A stretch of 48,906 nt of DNA from Pelagibius sp. (GTDB lineage: Bacteria; Pseudomonadota; Alphaproteobacteria; Kiloniellales; Kiloniellaceae): positions 1 to 48,906 of the forward strand of contig NZ_JANQKD010000109.1 of NCBI RefSeq assembly GCF_028281305.1. Reading direction: 5' to 3'. Positions 9,101-16,075 of this stretch are shown piece by piece. The notes below the pieces were generated by a model. It saw only the letters and a list, made by a program, of their open reading frames with translations, did not search any database and was not told where the DNA came from. A program made the translations under genes and the position numbers. Position 1 is the first letter of the stretch. Each line of letters begins with the position of its first letter.

Positions 9101-9210
9101 AAGAATCCGGCGGCCTTCTGGTCCGCCCGGGTTCCCGGAATGTTGAGATCGAACTTCGAAACCGGCCGGCTGATCGGCGCACGCAGCGCCAGCACCTGGA
9201 ACAAGCCCAT
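6184..9210 (-). CDS. Large RTX (hemolysin-type calcium-binding) protein with right-handed beta-helix segments, likely type I secreted
   Basis: A 1008-aa acidic protein. Residues 94-200 hold a run of glycine-aspartate nonapeptides (GGFGNDTLE, GGDGNDTLL and so on) that bind calcium in RTX proteins; a second, shorter RTX block lies mid-protein and a third near the C-terminus. Between them are Asn/Gly-rich segments that look like parallel beta-helix coils, with a module containing VWLVAEGQSIQ present twice. The C-terminus (DLIDGFDAEASDVIDLDVLL ... ENITGTLDQNDLSLGTL) matches type I secretion target domains. No Sec signal peptide is seen, as expected for this route. I chose the start at 9210 because GAGGGGGG sits six bases upstream; an earlier in-frame ATG at 9309 has no such site. 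No type I secretion genes are in the window. Function could be adhesion or polysaccharide binding or cleavage; no catalytic residues are recognised. Confidence 0.9.
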   Translation of the reverse strand: MGLFQVLALRAPISRPVSKFDLNIPGTRADQKAAGFFFEPGDPGFAAAAEKVCVPSSYSFDPGDADYIFAGTFGRDDVEGWSLDNGTPVNGLLIGGFGNDTLEGGDGNDTLLGGFGRDSLSGGEGDDLAIGGFGRDTLKGDDGNDTLDGGFGRDHLDGGADNDLLKGGFSRDTLKGGEGDDTLDGGQGNDKLDGGGGLDTALYRGSFENYKIDCNDDGFTVRGLGKYRFVDGKDTLENVEKLVFEGDGQTVWLVAEGQSIQDAVDAAQAGDIIFIGAGTFTESVTVDKALHFIGKGPDETIIAPPGGSAFTLAGDLGSDAAVSFKGLGIIGAADYGIEVDGTILGSLEIRDTHFEGNERNGLGIVNGLTLGAVLVADSSFVQNGRPSPSSGDGDLLFFQYNGDATLSNITIDGGNRPIDGSSYDPNFAAENAIQFRSDTGSLGTVTIKDVEINGTYEKVGIAFYNYDDVDGLDMENVDVDSESGWNLSFNFDGIAGDIDLSAFPDVDYSQVAALQGDLDEPNTLIGGDGTDELKGEGGDDRLQGKGDNDTLNGGDGTDTGVYSGTLADYSVTFGPGVVTIDGPDGTDELIDVEKLEFLGDGEVVWLVAEGQSIQAAIDAASPGDTILVGPGTYNENVTIDKAVTLISAEGRDSTIIQGSAAGGNLGTIMVTNDTDGVEIGAVGQGFTIIGYDVATPGIEHAAIYFQKAHANAKIVGNDIRADGEGGLLTEFGFANTDFLISDNIFSGQTFTGATVAEAGFGDQFTVNNVPRALVYISGESKTGIVFENNEVTGTAGGPKEISGDLFGNILVTIDAENSSITGNSFSGLTYNFALRARDPNTDIEDNTFDNTGGGNTNGVTQTFTDGSYDGNVFLGGAEADAFLGTAGADSMTGGAGSDTLAGAGGADTLVGGADSDVFVYLDTVDAGDLIDGFDAEASDVIDLDVLLDTLDGGIADADRAGRVEVVQVGDEATVSIDTNGDAIFDLVLATVENITGTLDQNDLSLGTL
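8611..8931 (-). repeat. RTX nonapeptide repeat block with an 18-residue higher-order period
   Basis: Within the RTX gene, eleven nonapeptides follow each other without interruption. In the first ten, every second unit begins GGFG or GGFS (GGFGNDTLE, GGFGRDSLS, GGFGRDTLK, GGFGRDHLD, GGFSRDTLK) and alternates with units such as GGDGNDTLL and GGEGDDLAI. The repeating unit at DNA level is therefore 54 bases. This points to recent expansion by duplication of a two-nonapeptide unit. Confidence 0.8.
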
Positions 9211-9344
9211 GGCACCCCCCTCATTAGCTTTGGCGCCGTCCACGGACCAGGCGGCGGCGCCACCCCCCGAAATCTCGGTGGGTTTCCCCTCAAGTTGAAC
9301 CGGGGGCATTCTAACCAGCGCAAAGGGGGTAAGCTAGTGCAGTT

Positions 9345-9378
9345 GCAAGTCTGTTTAGAATATTCTCTTACAGATTGC
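9345..9378. promoter_or_regulatory. Extended dyad upstream of the RTX gene
   Basis: A perfect ten-base palindrome AGAATATTCT (9357-9366) is flanked by a second inverted pair, GCAAGTCTG (9345-9353) and CAGATTGC (9371-9378), which match as GCAA(G)TCTG/CAGATTGC. The element is AT-richer than its surroundings and lies about 135 bases upstream of the RTX start. It could be an operator for a dimeric regulator or an RNA hairpin; there is no match to a named operator that I can claim. Confidence 0.45.
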
Positions 9379-9388
9379 AGTTGGGTGA

Positions 9389-9435
9389 CAGGACGCGCAG
9401 AACGCGAGGTTGGGCCCCGCGCTCTGCTTGTCCTG
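9389..9435 (-). terminator. Possible hairpin downstream of the amino acid dehydrogenase gene
   Basis: The outer arms CAGGAC (9389-9394) and GTCCTG (9430-9435) enclose further partial pairing (GCAGA/TCTGC and CGCG/CGCG). It lies 49 bases beyond the stop of the minus-strand dehydrogenase gene. There is no T-run, so intrinsic termination is doubtful. Confidence 0.3.
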
Positions 9436-9483
9436 GCTCAAGCCAAAGACTGCCGGGCTTGAGGGGGTTGTTTGGGTCGGGCG

Positions 9484-10554
9484 TCAGGCTGCCGCTGAAC
9501 GGTTCGGGCTGGCTCTCGGGCCGGGGCTGCGGAAGCGTTCCTCCGCAAGGCGGTCGGCTGCTTCGGAGGTGGCGAGACCGGCAGCGTCGGCGCGCCGGAA
9601 GATTTCCGCCAGGGTGTCCTTGATCTCGGCCACATGGGAGAACGCCTTGGCTTCGTCGTAGCCGGGTCCCTCGTGGCTGATGATGATGATGCCGCCGGCG
9701 TTCAGCACATAGTCCGGTGCATAGAGAATGCCGCGCTGCCGCAGCGCCTCTCCGTGACGTGCTTCGGCGAGCTGGTTGTTCGCAGAGCCGGCGACGATCT
9801 TGGCCTGGAGCAGCGGCAGGGTCTCGTCGTTGATCACGGCGCCCAGTGCGCAGGGGGCGAAGATCTCAGCCTCGGCCGCAGCAATCGCCTCCGGTGCCAC
9901 GACCTCGGCGCCGAACTCCTTGACCACGCGGTCGAGGGAATCCTGGGCGATATCGGCAACGATCAGTTTCGCACCCTCTTCGGCCAGGTAGCCGCAGAGG
10001 TAGTAGCCGACGTGACCGACGCCCTGCACCGCAACGCGCAAGCCGCGCAGAGTGTCGCGGCCCAGCTTGTGCGCGGCGGCGGCCTTCATGCCCATGAAGA
10101 CGCCGTAAGCGGTTGCCGGCGAGGGATCGCCCACGCCGCCTTTCGTGGCGCCGCCGACGTACTGGGTTTCCTCGCCCATCAGATCGACGTCGGGCACCGA
10201 GATGCCGACGTCCTCGGCGATGGTGTAGCGGCCACCGAGGCTGTCGACGAAGCGCCCCATAGCGCGAAACAGGGCTTCGGACTTGTCCTTGCGCGGATCG
10301 CCGATGATCACCGACTTGCCGCCGCCCATGGCGAGACCGGCCAAAGCCGACTTGTAGGTCATGCCGCGGGAAAGGCGCAGCGCGTCGGTCAGCGCTTCCG
10401 CGTCGCTGGCGTAGGGCCACATTCTGCAGCCACCCAATGCCGGGCCGCGGTTGGTGTTGTGAACCGCGATGATCGCCTTCAGGCCGCTGTCGGCGTCGTG
10501 ACAGAAGACCACCTGCTCGTGGCCGTCGAATTCGTGATGCTCGAAAACAGACAT
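9484..10554 (-). CDS. Leucine dehydrogenase-type Glu/Leu/Phe/Val dehydrogenase
   Basis: A 356-aa NAD-dependent amino acid dehydrogenase that would reversibly deaminate branched-chain amino acids to 2-oxo acids and ammonia in the cytoplasm. Lys68 (TYKSA) and Lys80 ([11 protein letters not shown]) occupy the positions of the substrate-binding and catalytic lysines of leucine dehydrogenase. The glycine motif [10 protein letters not shown] (residues 177-186) and the following Asp201 fit NAD binding. GSANNQLAE and [16 protein letters not shown] are also family signatures. The start has AGGGG nearby upstream. The last 25 residues (Arg/Pro/Ser-rich, [15 protein letters not shown]) are not typical of the family. 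A Val- or Phe-preferring enzyme cannot be excluded. Confidence 0.92.
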   Translation of the reverse strand: MSVFEHHEFDGHEQVVFCHDADSGLKAIIAVHNTNRGPALGGCRMWPYASDAEALTDALRLSRGMTYKSALAGLAMGGGKSVIIGDPRKDKSEALFRAMGRFVDSLGGRYTIAEDVGISVPDVDLMGEETQYVGGATKGGVGDPSPATAYGVFMGMKAAAAHKLGRDTLRGLRVAVQGVGHVGYYLCGYLAEEGAKLIVADIAQDSLDRVVKEFGAEVVAPEAIAAAEAEIFAPCALGAVINDETLPLLQAKIVAGSANNQLAEARHGEALRQRGILYAPDYVLNAGGIIIISHEGPGYDEAKAFSHVAEIKDTLAEIFRRADAAGLATSEAADRLAEERFRSPGPRASPNRSAAA

Positions 10555-10773
10555 GAAAACCCCTATTCGCTATGGCCGCGTCGGGCGCATCACCTGAGGC
10601 GGTGATTGTTTGTCTTGCCTCAAATGTCAGGGGTTAGGCTTAAGTATTCAATAAGAACAAACTGGCCCAAGCAAAATAGACCGATCCTGATAGAAGCAGT
10701 CCTCAAAGCCTCATGATGGCGCGCGGGACCGCCGCCCGCCCGAAAGAAAATTACCCCGCCGAACTGCGTGGAA

Positions 10774-11982
10774 TCAGGCGAGTCGACCGGTCAGGGCGGT
10801 TTCGAACATCCGGCGCATCTCCGCCGCCCCGGCGGGCACCGGGTTGGTGGGAGCCGTGGGGTCCTCTGCGGCCATGACGGCGATCTCCTCGATGCGTTCG
10901 TCGCCGACGCCGAGGCCGTCCAGCCGCTCCGGGATGCCGAGTTCCGCGCGCAGGGCGAGCACCCAGTCCTGCACCGCGGTGAAGGAAGGTGACGGCAGGC
11001 CGAGCCAGGCGGCCAGGCGGGTCATCTTGTCCTCGATGGCCGGACGGTTGAAGGCCAGCACATAGGGCATGACGACCGCGTTGGTGAGGCCGTGGTGGGT
11101 GTCGTAGAGCGCGCCGATGGGATGGCTGAGGGAGTGGATCGCGCCGAGGCCTTTCTGGAAGGCGGTGGACCCCATGGAGGCGGCGGCCAGCATGTGGCTG
11201 CGGGCCGCGAGATTGGACCCGTCCTTCACCGCCGCGGGCAGCCAGTCCTTCACCAGGCGGATACCTTCGACCGCAATGCCCTCGGCCATCGGGTGGTAGC
11301 CCGGCGCGCAATAGGCCTCCAGGCAATGGGCCAGGGCGTCCATGCCGGTGGCGGCGGTGATGTGCGCCGGCAGGCCCAGGGTCAGTTCCGGATCGGAGAC
11401 CACGGTTCCCGGCATCATCTTGGGATGGAAGATGATCTTCTTGATGTGGGTGTCTTCGTCGAGGATGACCGAGGCCCGGCCCGTCTCGGAGCCGGTGCCC
11501 GCCGTGGTCGGCACCGCCACGATGGGGGCGACGCCCGCCGGGTCGACCCGCTTCCAGTTGTCGCCCTTGTCCTCGAAGTCCCAGAGTGGCCGGCTCTGCC
11601 CCGCCATCAGCGCGATGGCCTTGCCGCAGTCCAGTGCGGAGCCGCCGCCGAAAGCGATCACACCGTCGTGCCCGCCGGCGCGGTAGGCGGCGACCCCCTC
11701 ATCGACGTTCCGGCCCACCGGGTTGGGCTTCACGGCGGAGAACAGCCCGCTCGGCAGGCCTTCGGCTTCGTTGGCGGCCAGGGCCTCGGCGACCATAGGC
11801 AGGTCGGCGAGGCCGGGATCGGTGACCAGCAGCGGGCGCGTCATGCCCAGGCCCTTGCAGGCTCGCCCCAGGTTCCTGATGCGGCCGGGGCCGAAGAGCA
11901 TCTGGGTCGGAAAGCCCCAGTTGCCTTTCAGGGATTGCGGGTTGCTGCCGGGGGGATTGGTGCTGGTGGGGTCGCTGGTCAT
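10774..11982 (-). CDS. Iron-type (group III) alcohol dehydrogenase
   Basis: A 402-aa NAD(P)-dependent Fe-ADH. Cofactor-binding glycine motif DGVIAFGGGSALDCGKA and VAVPTTAGTGSE are present. Metal ligands are expected at the Asp and His residues of ATGMDALAHCLEAY, IHSLSHPIGALYDTHHG and the final His of the latter. The length is normal apart from a short Pro/Asn-rich N-terminal extension. AAGG sits just upstream of the ATG. The family reduces aldehydes or oxidises alcohols (for example 1,3-propanediol, lactaldehyde, 4-hydroxybutyrate); the substrate here is not deducible. It lies upstream of the leucine dehydrogenase on the same strand, 219 bases apart, so co-transcription is possible but not shown. 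Confidence 0.92.
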   Translation of the reverse strand: MTSDPTSTNPPGSNPQSLKGNWGFPTQMLFGPGRIRNLGRACKGLGMTRPLLVTDPGLADLPMVAEALAANEAEGLPSGLFSAVKPNPVGRNVDEGVAAYRAGGHDGVIAFGGGSALDCGKAIALMAGQSRPLWDFEDKGDNWKRVDPAGVAPIVAVPTTAGTGSETGRASVILDEDTHIKKIIFHPKMMPGTVVSDPELTLGLPAHITAATGMDALAHCLEAYCAPGYHPMAEGIAVEGIRLVKDWLPAAVKDGSNLAARSHMLAAASMGSTAFQKGLGAIHSLSHPIGALYDTHHGLTNAVVMPYVLAFNRPAIEDKMTRLAAWLGLPSPSFTAVQDWVLALRAELGIPERLDGLGVGDERIEEIAVMAAEDPTAPTNPVPAGAAEMRRMFETALTGRLA

Positions 11983-12298
11983 GGGCGGGCCTTGTCGTTC
12001 TGCGGAGCGGGGGCAGGGTGCCCGGTCGCTTCATCCTTTGGTAACCAAGACCTTGGTGATACCCGCAATGCCGGACCGGATTCAAACGCTTGTTGGCCTT
12101 TGCCCCGGATGGCAGCCATGCACAGCCGGCAGGCCGGGAAGGGCGGCGGTCCGGGGTGTAAAGGGAACTAAGACTTCCTTCACCCTTGATCCGTAAAATC
12201 CAAACTACTGCGAATTTTCCAGGCGCAGCGGCGGGTAGGTGAACCCGTCCGGCCGGAGCGGCTAAGGGCCCCGGCGCGCCGTCTCAGGAGGAGCTTCG
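11983..12298. promoter_or_regulatory. Divergent intergenic region with a TTGGT-A-ACCAA dyad
   Basis: 316 bases between the alcohol dehydrogenase (minus) and the unknown 329-aa gene (plus). A perfect dyad TTGGTAACCAA lies at 12038-12048, 56 bases upstream of the dehydrogenase start, with a further TTGGT at 12053-12057; this could be an operator for the dehydrogenase. Near the other gene a strong ribosome binding site GGAGGAG lies at 12286-12292. No RNA gene or small reading frame is convincing here. Confidence 0.4.
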
Positions 12299-13288
12299 AT
12301 GATCTCCGCACTTCTCGATCTGCCCGGGCTGCTGCCCGGGACGTTCGGCCGCACGCCAGAGGCGCTGGGCGGCCAGGGCCGTCAGGCTTTCCTCGACAAC
12401 CCGGCAACCACCGGGCGCGATCCGATCCGCCTCTCGCCCGAGGCCCAGGCCGTCGACGACACCGAAAGTGTCGGCGAAGGCGCGGCCGCCGAAACCGACA
12501 GCAGGTCCCTCTTGGGGGAGGCCGGCGGTTTCGTACGCAAGGCGCTGGACACCATGCGCCGCGACCTTGGTCAGGTGCTGAAGGCTTTCGGCTTCGACTC
12601 AGAGTCGGTCCAGGAGTTCACCAAGGCCTTTGTCGAGCCGGTGCTCACTGCCTTGAAGGAGGGCATGAACTTCACGGCCGAGCTTTCCTTTGCTGCCTTC
12701 AGCCAGGTGACTGCGATTTCCGGCTCCAACTTCAGTCAGTCGACCTCCATGGTCGCCAAGTCCCTCTCGATTGAAGTCAACCAGGACACCGGCGAGGTCT
12801 CCGTCTCCATGGCGAGCCTCTCTTTCGAGCAGGATATCCGGATCGGCGGCGGTACCGCCAGCGGGCAGGCTCCGATCATGGTGATCGATCCGGAGACGCT
12901 GGGCGACCCGGCCGCGCTGGCCGAGAAGATCCTGAGCAGCGGCGCTCCGGCGAACGACGGCGCAGCGCCCCAGGCTGCGGCCAAAGGCGTGGCGGCGGCG
13001 GGCGATGACGATGCAGTCGAAGACGACGATGACGGCGACGGCATCTCCGGTGTCACCGGCCCGCTCAAGGAGACGCTGGCCGAGGTGCGTGAGCGGCTGG
13101 CGGAAGACGCGGTCGATTTCCAGACCCGTCTGGCCATCTACTCGGTGACCCGCACCACCAACGACCAGGGCGAGACCATTATCCGCCTGCTTCTGGATGC
13201 CCAGATCAGGATTTCCAGCCTGGAAGGCGGTGGCAGTGACGATGCAACGGTTCAGGAGGAGGCGGAAAGCCTCGACCTCGAAGCCTAA
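12299..13288 (+). CDS. Uncharacterised 329-aa protein with acidic stretch
   Basis: I do not recognise this protein. It starts at an ATG behind GGAGGAG. Residues 1-75 look disordered (Gly/Ala/Asp-rich, with RDPIRLSPEAQAV). Residues 80-185 look folded, with helical then beta-rich segments (ELSFAAFSQVTAISGSNFSQ; KSLSIEVNQDTGEVSVSMAS). An acidic Asp/Glu-rich run lies near residue 240. A charged helix (LKETLAEVRERLAEDAVDF) and a beta segment ending in an acidic tail close the protein. There is no signal peptide or membrane segment. It is monocistronic: divergent from the alcohol dehydrogenase and followed by a strong terminator. Codon use is GC-rich like its neighbours, so it appears to be a resident gene. 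Confidence 0.75.
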   Translation: MISALLDLPGLLPGTFGRTPEALGGQGRQAFLDNPATTGRDPIRLSPEAQAVDDTESVGEGAAAETDSRSLLGEAGGFVRKALDTMRRDLGQVLKAFGFDSESVQEFTKAFVEPVLTALKEGMNFTAELSFAAFSQVTAISGSNFSQSTSMVAKSLSIEVNQDTGEVSVSMASLSFEQDIRIGGGTASGQAPIMVIDPETLGDPAALAEKILSSGAPANDGAAPQAAAKGVAAAGDDDAVEDDDDGDGISGVTGPLKETLAEVRERLAEDAVDFQTRLAIYSVTRTTNDQGETIIRLLLDAQIRISSLEGGGSDDATVQEEAESLDLEA

Positions 13289-13310
13289 AGGCTTGAACGG
13301 TCGGAACCGT

Positions 13311-13341
13311 CGGAAAGGGGCCCTTCGGGGCCCCTTTGCCG
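13311..13341 (+). terminator. Rho-independent terminator of the 329-aa protein gene
   Basis: A ten-base perfect stem AAAGGGGCCC / GGGCCCCTTT (13314-13323, 13328-13337) closes on a TTCG tetraloop. It starts 25 bases after the stop codon; the T-rich end of the stem supplies the termination tract. Confidence 0.85.
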
Positions 13342-13534
13342 TTTCAAGCAGCGCTGGCCGTCAAGCCGACTGACCGATGGGCGCTGTCCGGCGAACCAGA
13401 GCCTGGCCTGATTGATCCAAGAGGCCGAGATGGAAGTAACGTGGACCCGAAAGCGGGGCCGCCGAAACGAAGGGGGCCGAACAGGTGCGGCCGCGGCACA
13501 CCCCGAACCACGTCTTCCTGCAAAACGGGTCGAA

Positions 13535-14599
13535 CTAGATTTCCTCCAATTTGCGCATTGTCTGAAGCGCGGGCCAGGCGATACGCATAACGCACTGTTT
13601 GTAGGTGAGCCTCCGTAAATCCGCTTTGTCATAGGCTTCGAACTGACCAAGGATGTATTCCTTTGCTTCCTCCTTGATGACCTGCGCCTTGTCATCATCG
13701 CCGGTCGGTAGTCCTGCTTTCTTAATGAGAATGTCAAGGTCACGAGGGGCATTGCTGCCGCTGTCGGCGCGGTTCAGCCACTCTACACCAACTTTCCGCC
13801 TGGCCGATCGAGATAGCCTCTGTGTCTTCCCCAGTCCCTTGGACTTGGCGGATAGCCTTTTCATCTCTTTGTTGCGCGCGGTCAGGCGCTTCTTTCTCTT
13901 CTTGTTGTGAGCTGCGAGATCACTCAGGAGCTTCTTGTACGTAGCCCTTATGTCTTCGACCTGCTGGCGGTTCTGCGTGATCTTGTCTTCCAACCCGGCT
14001 TTTTTCTTCGAATGGATGCTCGGGCTGAAATTGTCCGACACCTGGATGATGGTACTCTGATTACCGGACGGCCGCGCCCGACTGTCGTCCATCTGCTTGG
14101 GTTCCGGGCTTTCCGGTTTTGGCCCGCTGTCCGGCGGACGGTGAACGATCTTCGACGTATCTATCACGGGGAGCCCGGCGTTGCCGGGCGTCTGCATTTC
14201 CTTCGAGATCTCTTCATCCAAGACATCTTCATCGTCAACTGAATTGGCCCGGTCCTCCGCCTCGTCGATCAGTGCGGCCGTCAGCGGGATGTCATCGCTA
14301 AACAGCTTATCCGCCATTTTATCGAAGACATGAGCCGCAGTGTCCTCGTCGTATGTATTGGCAAGCGCTTCAAAAAGCGCGTTCTTCGCAATCGCTTGAC
14401 CTTTGGCAGCGACCGCGCTGGGGATATTGCTCTTTATCAGCTTCTGTACTTCGGACTTGGCGTAGGCGTCTTTGCTGGCGTATACCGCGTAGCCCCTGCC
14501 CTGGGACCTGATGCCGGTGACGCTGCCGCCGGAGTCTTCGACGAATTGGCGGAGTCGCTCGACGTTCAAGCTTCCGTCGACCTGAAGTTTATCCGACAT
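13535..14599 (-). CDS. Uncharacterised 354-aa protein, candidate substrate of the adjacent type III chaperone
   Basis: I recognise no domain. Residues 1-115 look globular and mixed alpha/beta (ERLRQFVEDSGGSVTGI, GYAVYASKDAYAKSEV), residues 115-200 are acidic to Pro-rich and probably flexible, and residues 205-285 form a very basic, probably coiled-coil helix (KKRKKRLTARNKEMKRLSAK). A helical C-terminal segment follows. There is no signal peptide or membrane segment. AGGAGA precedes the ATG, and the chaperone gene ends only 27 bases upstream, so the two are probably co-translated. Base composition is visibly lower in GC than its neighbours (28 of 60 bases G/C at 13621-13680), which suggests acquisition. 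Genes directly downstream of CesT-type chaperones often encode the cognate effector; that assignment is inference. Confidence 0.7.
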   Translation of the reverse strand: MSDKLQVDGSLNVERLRQFVEDSGGSVTGIRSQGRGYAVYASKDAYAKSEVQKLIKSNIPSAVAAKGQAIAKNALFEALANTYDEDTAAHVFDKMADKLFSDDIPLTAALIDEAEDRANSVDDEDVLDEEISKEMQTPGNAGLPVIDTSKIVHRPPDSGPKPESPEPKQMDDSRARPSGNQSTIIQVSDNFSPSIHSKKKAGLEDKITQNRQQVEDIRATYKKLLSDLAAHNKKRKKRLTARNKEMKRLSAKSKGLGKTQRLSRSARRKVGVEWLNRADSGSNAPRDLDILIKKAGLPTGDDDKAQVIKEEAKEYILGQFEAYDKADLRRLTYKQCVMRIAWPALQTMRKLEEI

Positions 14600-14626
14600 G
14601 ATCGTTCTCCTGCGGTGCGGCGGCGC

Positions 14627-15094
14627 TCAGACCCGGATGCCGGTAAAGGGGACGGCGCTCTCGGCCGTATCGGGGTCAAGCTCCTCCGTCTCGGAACTGG
14701 CGATGAGGTCGGCCCACATCCGGCGATGCACCGCCAGATTGCCCATCAAGGTCTGCAGCCGTTGAACGTCGAGCCCCTGAACGGGGTGCCGATACATCAG
14801 AAGCGCCCGGCCCTCCCCGTCCAGCGCCGTGTGCAGGCCACCGGTTTCACGCCAGACGCCGCTGAACCGCAGCAGCAACGCGTGCACCCGCTCGGCGCTT
14901 TGGTCCGGAACCTCACCCAGGTCGAGCGCAAAGACGAACTGGCCGCCGTCATCGTCATAGGCGACGTCGATGCGGGTGGTCTCGTCGATCACCACGGCCC
15001 AGAGAGGCTCGGTTTCGTCATAGACAATCGCCGCCGGGTCGAGAAGAGGGCCCAGTTCCTGGAAGAGCTTTTCCGCAATCGTCTTGTCGTTCAT
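14627..15094 (-). CDS. CesT/Tir-type type III secretion chaperone-like protein
   Basis: A 155-aa acidic protein (about 28 Asp/Glu against 12 Lys/Arg). It has the layout of class I type III secretion chaperones: N-terminal helix (TIAEKLFQELGPLLD), a beta-sheet core with alternating hydrophobics (LWAVVIDETTRIDVAYD, QFVFALDLGEVP), a second helix with the characteristic FSGVWRETGGLHTALDGE turn, another strand (RALLMYRHPV) and a long C-terminal helix (GLDVQRLQTLMGNLAVHRRMW). Such chaperones dimerise in the cytoplasm and hold a secreted effector partly unfolded. No type III apparatus genes lie in the window. The gene is first of a two-gene unit with the unknown 354-aa protein. Alternative: a CesT-fold protein serving a non-secretion role. 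Confidence 0.72.
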   Translation of the reverse strand: MNDKTIAEKLFQELGPLLDPAAIVYDETEPLWAVVIDETTRIDVAYDDDGGQFVFALDLGEVPDQSAERVHALLLRFSGVWRETGGLHTALDGEGRALLMYRHPVQGLDVQRLQTLMGNLAVHRRMWADLIASSETEELDPDTAESAVPFTGIRV

Positions 15095-15262
15095 TCCACC
15101 GATCAGTCTGTAGCCACCAAACGTTACTGTACCATACCGGGATTGTTAGTTTCCGCCGCGGAATCACGCGCAAAGGATGGACGATTTTCGGACCGGCCAA
15201 GTCAGCGAGCCACAACAACGGCGATTAGCCGGGATGCACAATTTGATTGCGCTGAATCCGCT

Positions 15263-15859
15263 CTAGCCGTTGAGGGCAAGGTCGAGAAACTCCAGACGGT
15301 CCTGGCCCCAGAACATCTCGTCCTTATAGACATAGGTCGGGGCGCCGAAGACGCCGCGTGCAATGGCCGCCTCGGTCTGCTCGGCGTAGCGTTGCCGGAC
15401 CGCCGGGTCCAGCGCCTTGGCCAGCAGGTCGAGGGCATGGTGGCCGGTCTCGGTGGCGATGGCCTCGCAAGTGCCCACCTCGGCGATGTTGCGGTTCTCT
15501 TCCCAGATTGCACGGCCGAAGGCCTGGGCCAGTTCCAGCGGCCGCCCGCCGCCCTGGCCGGCGGCGATCACCATGCAGGCGGCTGTCAGGTCCGGCACCC
15601 GGGCGTTGCTGGGCTGCAGGATCAGGGGGATGCCAAGGTGCTCGCTCCAGCGCTTCAACTCGACCAGACGGTAGGCCTGGCGTTCCGGGGCCCGCTTGGG
15701 CAGCGGCAGGCCGCCGGTGCGCGGGAAGACCGCGCCGAGATTGATGGGGATGACCCGCACCTCCGCGCGGTGCTTCTGCGCGATCTCGGCAAGGCGCTGG
15801 GCGCCAAGGTAGGCCCAGGGCGAGATCACCGTGAGATAGTAGTCGATGGTCTTGGTCAT
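15263..15859 (-). CDS. DsbA-fold 2-hydroxychromene-2-carboxylate isomerase-like protein
   Basis: A 198-aa thioredoxin/DsbA-fold protein of the HCCA isomerase/kappa glutathione transferase family. The start TIDYYLTVISPWAYLGAQRL places a Ser where thiol oxidoreductases have the CxxC cysteine, as in the isomerase and GST-kappa group. GVFGAPTYVYKDEMFWGQDRLEFL near the C-terminus is the conserved cis-proline region. These enzymes use glutathione in aromatic degradation or detoxification; no aromatic pathway genes are nearby, so the substrate is unknown. I chose the ATG at 15859 because the domain starts there; the upstream extension to 16033 is built from short tandem DNA repeats and is not conserved-looking. 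Confidence 0.85.
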   Translation of the reverse strand: MTKTIDYYLTVISPWAYLGAQRLAEIAQKHRAEVRVIPINLGAVFPRTGGLPLPKRAPERQAYRLVELKRWSEHLGIPLILQPSNARVPDLTAACMVIAAGQGGGRPLELAQAFGRAIWEENRNIAEVGTCEAIATETGHHALDLLAKALDPAVRQRYAEQTEAAIARGVFGAPTYVYKDEMFWGQDRLEFLDLALNG

Positions 15860-15930
15860 GTCTTGGCGGCCTCGGCACGGGGTGGTCGAAGAGAACAAAG
15901 CGCTGGCAGGCTGCTTAGCGCGTCCGTGCC

Positions 15931-16003
15931 CTTTGGTCCAGAGCGCCCTGGTCCAGAGCGCCCTGGTCGAGAGCGCCTTGGCCAGACCGCCTTGGTCCGA
16001 AGG
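15931..16003. repeat. 15-bp tandem repeat, three clear and two degenerate copies
   Basis: Units CTTTGGTCCAGAGCG, CCCTGGTCCAGAGCG and CCCTGGTCGAGAGCG occupy 15931-15975. Two decayed units (CCTTGGCCAGACCG, CCTTGGTCCGAAGG) follow to 16003. The array lies between the divergent isomerase-like and exported-protein genes. Confidence 0.8.
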
Positions 16004-16075
16004 AGCGGACCTGTTAGGGTCGCCGGCGAACACTGCCGCGCCGTTTTTCGGCAGTCCGACAGCAGGTGCATATCT

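Noticed and set aside
9389..9435. Strong terminator for the leucine dehydrogenase gene
   Set aside because: Pairing is interrupted and no T-run follows in the minus direction; kept only as a low-confidence hairpin.
15931..16003. Possible CRISPR-like array
   Set aside because: Units are directly adjacent 15-mers without spacers, so it is a simple tandem repeat.
14330..16075. Long plus-strand open frame running into the exported protein at 16076
   Set aside because: It is antisense to the chaperone and DsbA-fold genes and has low-complexity translation; only the part from 16076 starts with a signal peptide.
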